64,000 nucleotides of DNA from Lacticaseibacillus yichunensis (GTDB taxonomy: Bacteria > Bacillota > Bacilli > Lactobacillales > Lactobacillaceae): NCBI RefSeq assembly GCF_003946405.1, contig NZ_RHOG01000001.1, positions 124,001 to 188,000 on the forward strand, written 5' to 3'. How positions within the stretch are numbered: the stretch's first letter is position 1; the number at the start of each line of letters is the position of its first letter. Under the pieces are notes generated by a model, which made no database searches, was not told the DNA's origin, and saw only the letters and a list, made by a program, of their open reading frames with translations. The translations under genes and the position numbers were made by a program. Positions 8,614 to 17,255 of the stretch are shown here, in pieces.

Positions 8614-9516
8614 TTATTTAAATGTCGAAAACGCCTGATCGATCTGTTCATATTCCGCCGAGCTGAGCGTGAGCTTGAGCGCCGCAACATTGGCGGTCAC
8701 CTGTTGTGGCACCCGCGCGCCGGGAATGACGGTCATGATCGCCGGATTTTGCACATACCACGCGAGAATCACTTGCGCAACGGTTGCGTCATGCGCCTTT
8801 GCCACATCCCGAACTTCCGCCAGCCCGGTCATGATCCCCGCGTATTGGCCCGCCGTGAAGCGTGGAAAACGCGCCCCATCCGCCGCACTGTACTTGCCGG
8901 TCAAAAGTCCCGAGGCAAGCGGGAAATACGGGACAAAGCCGATGCCGGCCTCTTTCAGATAAGGTAACAGCGTGCGCTCGGCCTCGCGGTGCACCAAGCT
9001 GTAATTGTCCTCCACCACATCGACCAAGCCGTCCCGATTGGCTTCCTTCAGTTGCGCCAGCGAAAAATTCGAGACGCCGATCGCCCGGATCTTGCCGGCT
9101 TGCTTCAACTTGGCCAGCGCGGCGACCGCCTCATCTTTGGGCGTCGTCGCATCTGGGAAATGAATGTAAAACAGGTCGATTGTGTCGGTCTGAAGGCGGC
9201 GCAACGCGTCATCCACCGCCTGCGTCAAGAACGCCGGCGAGTTATTGGGCCGCCAATCGTTTGCCGGATCCTGCGCAGCTTTGGTCGCGATCAGCACACG
9301 CGACCGTGCGCGGCTGCGCTGAAGCACCTCACCAATGATCTCCTCGGAGCGCCCCTTGCCATATATGTACGCCGTGTCAAACAGCGTGACGCCATCCGCC
9401 AGCGCCTGCTCGATCACGGCAAACCCATCCTCATCGTTGAGGTCCTTGAACAAATTGTGTCCGCCGACCTTATTCGTCCCAAGACCGAACGTGGGAAATT
9501 CAACAGTTGTATGCAT
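8614..9516 (-). CDS. aldo/keto reductase
   Basis: A 300-residue (beta/alpha)8 oxidoreductase. The catalytic tetrad is visible: Asp and Tyr in LFDTAYIYGKGRSEE, Lys in VLIATKA, His in LFYIHFPD. GVSNFS and the C-terminal IPGARVPQQVTANV (cofactor phosphate grip) are also typical. It reduces carbonyls with NADPH in the cytosol; the substrate is unknown. ATG at 9516 has GAAAGAAGG upstream. Single-gene unit with its own terminator; the 5' region holds a structured RNA transcribed in the same direction (see 9630-9926). Confidence 0.93.
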   Translation of the reverse strand: MHTTVEFPTFGLGTNKVGGHNLFKDLNDEDGFAVIEQALADGVTLFDTAYIYGKGRSEEIIGEVLQRSRARSRVLIATKAAQDPANDWRPNNSPAFLTQAVDDALRRLQTDTIDLFYIHFPDATTPKDEAVAALAKLKQAGKIRAIGVSNFSLAQLKEANRDGLVDVVEDNYSLVHREAERTLLPYLKEAGIGFVPYFPLASGLLTGKYSAADGARFPRFTAGQYAGIMTGLAEVRDVAKAHDATVAQVILAWYVQNPAIMTVIPGARVPQQVTANVAALKLTLSSAEYEQIDQAFSTFK

Positions 9517-9612
9517 CTGCCAGCCTTCTTTCTGTATGGCCTTATTTTAAGCCCCGGCTGGCGAAAATTCGAGGCACACGCCTTTGATCAGAACCATCCT
9601 GAGACGCAAGAT

Positions 9613-9662
9613 CCATAAAAGCCTTCTGAAGGCACAGCAAACAGGCCGAAGCGTGCTCCGGC
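9613..9662 (-). terminator. tandem hairpins ending the minus-strand RNA
   Basis: On the minus strand AGGCCGGAGC/GCTTCGGCCT is followed 20 bases later by GCCTTCAGAAGGC-TTTTA. The first has a poor T-tract, the second a short one, so termination may be incomplete and the aldo/keto reductase could be read through. Confidence 0.5.
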
Positions 9663-9926
9663 CTGCCAAATTTTAGGTTGGATCCCTTTCCCTCTTCATT
9701 TTCGAGATTCCTCCCGTCGGTGTTAGGGAAACTTATTCAGTTAGAAATTGGGTGGTACATTTTTCCGGTACTTCCCAGTACCGGGTCCGTTTAAGCCCTT
9801 TGGGTCACCCCCTTACTGCAGGTAACCGTCATTGCGTCGCTCGGGGTGGGTCGCGGGTTGGCTCCCGCCGGACTGACCGACGCTGGGAGAGAACTCGTGG
9901 CAAGCTCCTCCACGCCTCTCAGTGTC
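9630..9926 (-). ncRNA. candidate structured RNA or long regulatory leader, unidentified
   Basis: A near-consensus promoter fires toward this ~300-base stretch, which has no long open frame but several strong hairpins, including a perfect CCGGTACT-GGGA-AGTACCGG stem (9765-9784 area) with a GNRA-type loop and a longer GC-rich 5' domain. Near the 3' end is a well-placed ribosome site (GGGAGG) ahead of an eight-codon frame reading MKRERDPT, then the tandem hairpins. I compared it by eye with tmRNA, RNase P, 6S, SRP, T-box and the main riboswitches and found no match. It may be a free RNA or the leader of the aldo/keto reductase gene. Confidence 0.5.
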
Positions 9927-9932
9927 GAAAAC

Positions 9933-9961
9933 AGTATAACGCCAGAAAACGCTATCGTCAA
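9933..9961 (-). promoter_or_regulatory. strong sigma-A promoter for the minus-strand RNA
   Basis: Minus-strand TTGACG (9956-9961), 17-base spacer, TATACT (9933-9938); start expected near 9926. Confidence 0.8.
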
Positions 9962-10185
9962 CTGTTTTGTGAATCTTTTTTCGCCGATCTCGCTTAATTA
10001 TTTCTTGCAACAAAAAGAGGGGTTCCCTCGTTGCTCCCAATTATCATCGTGTTTGTCTCAGTTAGCAGCCTAGGTTCTAGATACATATGAGTTTTTCGAT
10101 CTATACAAATTTCACAAGCCAATTGAATGACAAATAACGCTATTCGGTCTAAACTTTTTGGCAAACCAGGAAAGGAGTGATCAAA

Positions 10186-11007
10186 ATGGCGACCCAAAAG
10201 CAGATCATCACGTTGTATGGCTGGATTCTCGGCATCGTCAAAGCGGACATGATCGACCCTGTGACCAGCCACGTCACAACAGGCGTCTATGTAAAGATTG
10301 GCGCCGACTGGATGCAAGCCGGCGCAGACGAGTCCCGGCTTCCAATTGACTCGATCATTGTCTATATCGACGTGACCCCAGCCCTACTTCGACGAGACAT
10401 CTTCAGGATGGATATCGCCGGGATGAACAGTTTCACTGGTAAAGTCGCGGCGGCCTATCTCTCAGTATCCATGCCACAGACCAAATGGCGGCTGACTCGC
10501 CAGGCAGCTACAGCAAAGGAAATGATGCGGATCGAAGCGAGCTGGCTTGGCCGCCTCAAGAAAGCAAAAGACCTCGCCCCGCGTGACCTCACCCGGCTCG
10601 ATCGTCTCTATCTGCGTTACACGAATTCCGAGCTGACCCTCGACCAGCTTTATGACCTTCAAACAAAGCTCGTCAAACCCTACCGAGGCGGCCTGTCGCA
10701 CGAGTTGGTCGCAAAGCGGCGGGCCGAGCTCGCCCTCATCGAAGCGGACGATGCCAAAAACGGGGCGCCGGTGCCGCTTTTGCTCAATGCCAAGCCTGGC
10801 GACTGGTTGTATCAGGCGAAACTCGACGGCTGGGTCGATCCAAATTTCATTGAGAAACCAAATCTTGATTATGAGGCCAAGCTCACGCGGCTGATCGAGC
10901 GGCTTCAGGGCGAGGCCACTTACCGCGCGCGCAATCATGTGCCATTTTTCGAAGAAGGTGATCTGCCTCAGGATCTGAAACAACACCATTTTCAGCCGCA
11001 AAGCTAA
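10186..11007 (+). CDS. hypothetical protein, first gene of an unrecognised pair
   Basis: A 273-residue soluble protein with no signal peptide or membrane span. The N-terminal ~90 residues look like a beta-rich domain (ITLYGWILGIV, TTGVYVKIG, DSIIVYIDV); the rest is helical and charged (KAKDLAPRDLTRLDRLYLRY). No motif or family was recognised. ATG at 10186 has AAGGAG eight bases upstream; an in-frame GTG at 10177 sits on that site and was rejected. It is followed 21 bases later by another gene with its own ribosome site, and the pair shares one terminator. Confidence 0.75.
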   Translation: MATQKQIITLYGWILGIVKADMIDPVTSHVTTGVYVKIGADWMQAGADESRLPIDSIIVYIDVTPALLRRDIFRMDIAGMNSFTGKVAAAYLSVSMPQTKWRLTRQAATAKEMMRIEASWLGRLKKAKDLAPRDLTRLDRLYLRYTNSELTLDQLYDLQTKLVKPYRGGLSHELVAKRRAELALIEADDAKNGAPVPLLLNAKPGDWLYQAKLDGWVDPNFIEKPNLDYEAKLTRLIERLQGEATYRARNHVPFFEEGDLPQDLKQHHFQPQS

Positions 11008-11028
11008 TTTCGATAGGAGATGCTAATT

Positions 11029-12093
11029 ATGGCCGAAAAAGCGTTTCAAGCCGACCTTTCAGCGACCATTATCGGTGGTGTCACTGAGTACGTCCAAAAT
11101 GCGAGCGGTTAGTTCGTTCCGCGAGATTTCGTTCACTTCAAGCTTAGTGTGGTGAAAACGTATGCACAAGATGTCGATCTCGATACCGAAGAGGCGCTGA
11201 TGCCGTTTTCCACGGACTTCATCGCACGCAACGTCAACGTGGGCGACCAGCTTGGCCCCCAACACCCGGTCACGCTAGCTCGAATGGTGATCTATTCTGC
11301 AGAGGCGGTGCAAAACTGGGAAAAACAGAAAGCATCCGCGCGTGATCAGCTTGTTCTAGCCGCACAAAACTTTGCCCGTGATCAAAAGAATGGCAAGCCA
11401 GTGGTGGAAGCCGCCAAACAATTTGCATCAGGTAAGGGCACGTTCGAGGCAATGCAAGCCAGTGAAGTCCGCGCGGCTGGCCAGTATGGTAAAAAAGCCA
11501 CAGGTCCACTTGGCCGATTGCTTTCGCGGCAGCGCCAAGTATGGACGCGGTATCAGGCACAACCCGCACCAAAGCCACGGGAACGCACGTTGATCATTGG
11601 TCTTTCGCTTAATGATGTCGATTCTTCCGAGATCACTGACGATCGGATGCCGTACAACGAATATCGCATCAAAGATCCCGTCTATCGCCACCAGCTGTTT
11701 TTGTGGTGGAAGGATCGCGAAGATGGCGTCCCGACTGGTGATAGGAGCGCCATCGGAATGCCGCATAGCCGGTCGTACAAGAGCAAGATCATGCTCGGAG
11801 AAGATGATTTCCGGCGACTAGAAGCCGCTAAAGAGCCAGTTGGGTCCGACTCAAAACCAGCGATTGGGGAAGCGCCAAACCCTGCTGAGGCCAAGCCAAC
11901 GACTGAGGAAAAGGTGCCTGACTTGGGCACAAAGTCAGAAGCTGGGGACAAGCCCAGTGACCTGATTTCAAAGTCAGAGTCCGAAGTGCGATCAAGCACC
12001 CCTGCATCTAAGTTAGCGCCCAACGAATCGCCAACTGTCTCCGACAAGAAGCCAGAAGACGGGACCACAGATTCCGCCACACCGCCGCAATAA
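11029..12093 (+). pseudogene. hypothetical protein gene interrupted by TAG at codon 28
   Basis: ATG at 11029 has AGGAG nine bases upstream and reads 27 sense codons (MAEKAFQADLSATIIGG...NASG) to an in-frame TAG at 11110-11112. The same frame then runs another 327 codons, FVPRDFVHFKLSVVKTY onwards, to 12093. So one ~354-codon gene is split by a single nonsense codon (CAG to TAG would explain it). The N-terminal part is beta-rich, the middle helical, and the last ~90 residues are a Pro/Ser/Glu/Lys-rich disordered tail. No family was recognised. Downstream restart at GTG 11149 would lack a ribosome site. Confidence 0.75.
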
Positions 12094-12099
12094 CCTATA

Positions 12100-12135
12100 C
12101 AAAAAGCCGAGGCGCTCACCCTGCCTCGGTTTTTA
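12100..12135. terminator. bidirectional terminator
   Basis: AAAAAGCCGAGGC, eight-base loop, GCCTCGGTTTTT. It separates the plus-strand pair from the convergent fluoride-channel operon. Confidence 0.9.
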
Positions 12136-12156
12136 CATACTTCTCTCTCGGCCCGC

Positions 12157-12510
12157 CTACCCGACCCACTTACCCAGCAACATACCGAGCACCAGTGCGC
12201 CGCCGCCCAGCGCCACGCTGCCTAGCCAATAGGATAGTGCCGCGCCCCACCGCCGATTTTTCAACAGAATAAAGGTCTCGGTCATGTAGGTGGAAAATGT
12301 GGTGAGGCCGCCGCAAAAGCCGGCCAGCAGGATCACCGACCCGCCCCATGTGGCAAATAACCCGAAAAATGTACCGGCAAGAAAAGCGCCCAGGAGATTG
12401 ACCAGCAGCGTCGCCAATGGCAAGTTTGGCCACCGCTTTTTTCCCCAGATCGTCACCTCATAACGCACCACGGCACCGCAACCGGCCGCCGCTGCCACCG
12501 CGATCACCAT
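12157..12510 (-). CDS. crcB: fluoride channel subunit Fluc/CrcB (second copy)
   Basis: A 117-residue, four-span membrane protein: GCGAVVRYEV at the N-terminus, NLLGAFLAG in span 2 and GGLTTFSTY in span 3 (the Phe-box and Na+-site region of Fluc). Fluc proteins export fluoride as antiparallel dual-topology dimers; in many Firmicutes two different subunits form a heterodimer. Its start overlaps the upstream crcB by seven bases (12504-12510). Both are governed by the fluoride riboswitch at 12922. Confidence 0.95.
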   Translation of the reverse strand: MVIAVAAAAGCGAVVRYEVTIWGKKRWPNLPLATLLVNLLGAFLAGTFFGLFATWGGSVILLAGFCGGLTTFSTYMTETFILLKNRRWGAALSYWLGSVALGGGALVLGMLLGKWVG

Positions 12511-12902
12511 ATTTTCACCCCGTCATGCGTGATGCGCCGCGCAAGCAGGTACCCCAGCGCGCTGGCCAGCAAGCCGCCGACCAGATTCACGGCCAGCAAG
12601 CCCAGCGCCTGTGCCGGCCGATCCGCCAGCAGATTCGCCACGTTCAGCAGCAGCGATGAAAATGTGGTGAAGCCGCCGATCAGCCCCGTGCCAAGCGCCA
12701 AGATCAGCGTTTCGGGCAGGTCGAATTGCATGGCGATGCCGTACGTCAATAGCACCAGCAAAAAACTGCCGAGCAGATTGACGCTGGTGGTGCCCAATAA
12801 GGTGTCGCTATCATGGAGGCGCTGGCTGACCGCAAAGCGCAGGCCCCCGCCCAGCGCGCCACCAAGGAAGACTGCCAGATCATTTTTCAGGTGCGTAGAC
12901 AT
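12504..12902 (-). CDS. crcB: fluoride channel subunit Fluc/CrcB (first copy)
   Basis: A 132-residue, four-span protein with GGALGGGLRFAVSQ, NLLGSFLLV and GFTTFSSLL, all diagnostic for the CrcB/Fluc fluoride channel. ATG at 12902 follows the riboswitch terminator hairpin and a GGGAAGGGG ribosome site. Together with the overlapping gene it should encode a heterodimeric channel that removes cytoplasmic fluoride. Confidence 0.96.
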   Translation of the reverse strand: MSTHLKNDLAVFLGGALGGGLRFAVSQRLHDSDTLLGTTSVNLLGSFLLVLLTYGIAMQFDLPETLILALGTGLIGGFTTFSSLLLNVANLLADRPAQALGLLAVNLVGGLLASALGYLLARRITHDGVKIW

Positions 12903-12921
12903 TTAGATCCCCTTCCCAAAA

Positions 12922-12996
12922 TAAAGACACCTACCCCAATCGACTGGGATAGGTGTCATCAACTCAAACGTTTAGGCGAACACCTTCGCCATTTAG
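12922..12996 (-). promoter_or_regulatory. fluoride riboswitch (crcB motif) with terminator
   Basis: On the minus strand GGCGAAGGTGTTCGCC-TAAACG (12975-12990) is followed by TGATGACACCTA, the two conserved pieces of the fluoride aptamer. The second piece is also the 5' arm of a terminator (GACACCTATCCCA / TGGGGTAGGTGTC then TTTATTTT, 12917-12958), as expected of a transcriptional ON switch opened by fluoride. It lies directly before the crcB pair. Confidence 0.93.
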
Positions 12997-13005
12997 ATGC
13001 GTTTT

Positions 13006-13034
13006 AGTATACACAGTGAGCGCGGCGGTGGCAA
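13006..13034 (-). promoter_or_regulatory. sigma-A promoter of the crcB operon
   Basis: Minus-strand TTGCCA (13029-13034), 17-base spacer, TATACT (13006-13011), placing the start just before the riboswitch. Confidence 0.8.
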
Positions 13035-13061
13035 GGATGGATGCCAACGGGTCTCGGTTTC

Positions 13062-14638
13062 TCAGATTGTGGTTGAGCCCGTGATCCTGCCATTTTCGAG
13101 CGTAATTTGGTGAGTGAACAGCGCCAAATCGATTGGACTGACATCATGAGTCACACTGATCACGATTCCAGAATAGCCATCCAGCAGCAATGACAACAAT
13201 CGCTGTTGATTGACCGGGTCCAAAGCCGAGGTCGCTTCATCCAACAACAGTATTTTTGACTGGAAAAATTTTGCGCGCAGAAGGGCAAGCCGTTGTTTTT
13301 GGCCCTCCGAGAGCTCATTGACCGGCGACTCGATTTTATTCGCCAGGTCTGCCTCACTGATCCAAGCCGTCATCGGCACATTCCCCGTTTTGTGAAAAAG
13401 GGAAATATTGTCGCGCGCGCTGGCCTCAAATACAAAGCGTGTCTCATCAAGTAGCACAATGTCCGCTTGTTCAGTCTCCTTTGGCAAGTGACAGTCCTAC
13501 CCGATGGCACGAGATTGCCTTTGATCAAATTCAGTAACGTACTTTTCCCCGCCCCAGACGCCCCAGTCAATAAGTAGCGGTCTCCCGGAAAAAGTGTCAG
13601 CGTCAGGTCGTCAATGATGCGTTCATCGCCTCTTTGGAAGCTGAGATCTTGCAATCTGAGCGCGTCATCACGGCCGGTAATCGGCAATTTCTCATGCGAC
13701 TCAGTGGCACCGAGCATCAATGACTCAAAATCCTCGTACACCGTCTTCGTTCCCATAATGTCCTTGATATTATCTGCGATGATCTGGATGGGATAAGTCA
13801 CCTGGTCATTGAGTTGTAGCACCCCGGCAATAGTCCCCGGCGAAATGATACCTTGCAGTGCTCGGAGCCCACCGATTCCCAAGACTGCCAGGCTTGAAAT
13901 GTAGAAAAAGAATCCACCAAGAACATTGGCCGTCACAGTAACTATGACATACCGTTTGAAGGCGTCGTAAAAACGACTGTTGGCAGTGGCCATATGTGTT
14001 TGAAACTGAGGCTCACTCTTAAAAATCTTGATGATGCGATGCCCATTTAAAATGTTGGAAAAAGCCCGCCAGTTCGCTTCTTTTGAGGAGGTCATCGTCT
14101 GTTTTCGCTGGGAGATCGACTTCCGGAACAACAACGGAATGACAAGGGGCAGCACACTGGCGGCCAAAACAACACCCATCAAAACAGGATCCAGATAACT
14201 CAACGCAGCGAGGCTAAACCCAAAGCCAGTGACCCCTTGGATGATGCCAACAACCGGCATCAACATATCATCGACGATCGATTCAATTTCGGTCGTGTAG
14301 GCATTCTGATAACGAGTCGTCTGATGTTTTTGAAAGGCCGTGATACTCATCGTTAACAAGCGATGACTCAACCTCGCTTGCATGCTTACCAAAAGACGCG
14401 TCCGAAGCCCACGAGAATAATATTGGGAGAGAAAATCAAACAAGACGATCGCAATAAAACTGAGTGCATAAATACCACAAAGGAGGCCAATCGCTTGACC
14501 ATTCCGACGCAACGCCGCATCCAGCAGTCGTTGCGTCAGAATCGCGAGAAACGCGTTGCAGAATTGCGTCCCGGTGATCGAGAGCACAATCACCCAAAAG
14601 ATCGGAATCTTGCATATGATTCGAAATGAGTTTCTCAT
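13062..14638 (-). pseudogene. ABC exporter (fused permease-ATPase), frameshifted
   Basis: The first frame gives a six-span exporter transmembrane domain, then Walker [11 protein letters not shown] and ends in nonsense (from about TVTCQRR). The -1 shifted frame supplies the rest of the ATPase: QADIVLLDETRFVF (Q-loop region), signature NELSEGQKQRLAL, Walker B ILLLDEATSALDP and H-switch SVTHD. A single lost T near 13486-13490 (minus strand ACTTGCCA where ACTTTGCCA would stay in frame) explains it. Type IV exporter of the bacteriocin/multidrug class. The ATG at 14638 has no good ribosome site and the frame stays open for 43 codons upstream to a TAG at 14768, so the N-terminus may be damaged too. 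Confidence 0.85.
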
Positions 14639-14867
14639 ATGGTCATCTGACTCATCTGAAAGAGCTCTGAACAGATCGGCTTCAGATGAGGCTTCTCCTT
14701 TATTTTTGTAAAAATACAGTGGCGCCTCTGAGTCGTTCGCAGGTACCTGGCCATGCGGCGAATACTCCTATTGCTCATCGACCGGGGTAGCGGGATTCCG
14801 CGTCCCGATTCATTTTTTCGCCCTGGGGCTCACTTGCGTATGACCTCCGAGATCGTCCAAGCTGCCC

Positions 14868-15368
14868 TCAGTTCCAAACCGGCCGTTCCAGAACAGGCCA
14901 CTCCTGAAAGGTACGCGAGGTCAGATTGGCGGTGCCAGTCGTCAAGAAGCGCGCCGCCCACAACACAAGTGGCGAACTGTTTGCCAACGTCAGAGAATCC
15001 GGTGGCATCAAAAGCGCGCCCAGCGTATCTTGGCCCTGGAACTGAACGGGGTCACTTAGCAGGCCGCCCGCTTCAGCCGTCAGCGAGTAAAAAATGCACA
15101 GGTGCTGATTGAGATTCCAGCGTTTGTAGGCCCAGGGGTAAACAAAACTGACGGCTCCTAACTGGCGGTCGATTCGGCAAGTCAAGCCAGTCTCTTCGCG
15201 GACCTCACGCAAAACTGTTTTGTCTAAAGGCTCCGGTCCATCAAGACTGCCGCCTGGAAGGTCATAACGATTTCGATACGGCCCGCCGCTTTTTTTCATG
15301 ACGACAAGCTGGCCATCGATTCTGATCACACCATATCAGCCAAAAGCGCGATGTAGTTCAACACTCAT
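14868..15368 (-). pseudogene. Nudix hydrolase gene with TGA at codon 11
   Basis: From ATG 15368 (GGAGG eight bases upstream) the frame reads MSVELHRAFG, then TGA (15336-15338), then YGVIRIDGQLVVMKK and on to 14868. The full Nudix box is present: GGSLDGPEPLDKTVLREVRE followed by ETGL, fitting Gx5Ex7REUxEExGU. Without the TGA the protein would be 165 residues, the usual length of YjhB-like Nudix enzymes that hydrolyse nucleoside diphosphates linked to X. A restart at GTG 15329 lacks a ribosome site, so the natural reading is one gene with a nonsense codon (from TGC, TGT, TGG, GGA or CGA). Confidence 0.8.
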
Positions 15369-15522
15369 TTTGTTTTCCTCCATGCCTCCAGCCAGTTGAA
15401 CCCGGAAGGTAACGTCTATTTCCAAATATGCCTTACTTTGATTGTACGCTTTAATGGACGTTCGAACTACCTGCTCGGCGATAAGCGGCGTCCGCGTCCC
15501 TTTTTCCCTTGCACGGTTTCAG

Positions 15523-15550
15523 TTGAGGGTGTAACCTGTGGATGTACAAA
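15523..15550 (+). promoter_or_regulatory. probable promoter of the fluoride-regulated enolase
   Basis: TTGAGG (15523-15528), 16-base spacer, TACAAA (15545-15550), just before the aptamer. The match is moderate. Confidence 0.5.
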
Positions 15551-15554
15551 CGAA

Positions 15555-16956
<1,402 letters not shown>

Positions 16957-16960
16957 AAAA

Positions 16961-17080
16961 GGGTGCGGCGCGCGGCGCTCTGGTCTGAGCAGCTAGGCTA
17001 GCCTGGCGCTTGGGGCGCACTTCGCCCCGAGTGACGGGCGTACCTAAATGTCTCAGACCTGCCGCGCGGAGCCCAACTGA
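16961..17080 (+). repeat. palindromic intergenic repeat, copy A
   Basis: Starts GGGTGCGG and ends GCCCAACTGA. Outer arms CGCGCGGC and TGGTCTGAG pair with CTCAGACC and GCCGCGCG; the apical stem CTTGGGGCG / CGCCCCGAG closes a five-base loop. Begins four bases after the enolase stop. Confidence 0.85.
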
Positions 17081-17117
17081 AACCATCTCATCGCTCATGT
17101 CACGTGAGCGCAACAGT

Positions 17118-17242
17118 TTCACCTCAGCCTCGCCGCTGGGGCAGTGCCGCCGAGTGTGGGCGACGGTACTGCCGGGGCGGCGACGCCCTTTGTGATAATA
17201 GGCAGGATGCGGGTCGCGCCAAGTACGCGGCCCCTTTCTTTT
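17118..17242 (+). promoter_or_regulatory. structured leader before the P-type ATPase
   Basis: GGCAGTGCCGCC pairs with GGGCGACGGTACTGCC, overlapping a second hairpin ending CGACGCCC-TTTGTG. Then TGTGATAAT (extended -10) and a hairpin GGGTCGCG / CGCGGCCC followed by CTTTCTTTT (17211-17242) directly abutting the GGAGGA ribosome site. A terminator placed just before a start suggests attenuation, but no known riboswitch pattern was recognised. Confidence 0.4.
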
Positions 17243-17255
17243 GGAGGAGATCAAC

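Noticed and set aside
9721-9800. T-box leader suggested by GGGTGGTAC on the plus strand
   Set aside because: No stem I or specifier region upstream, no matching antiterminator/terminator downstream, and no amino-acid-related gene; the promoter points the other way.
14630-14756. Small gene starting MARYLRTTQRRH upstream of the ABC exporter
   Set aside because: It has a ribosome-site-like sequence, but the parallel frame continuous with the exporter looks more protein-like; cannot support both.
17155-17190. Third fluoride riboswitch before the P-type ATPase (GGCGACGG...GCC)
   Set aside because: The TTCGCC half and the conserved TGATGACGCC segment are missing; the resemblance is superficial.
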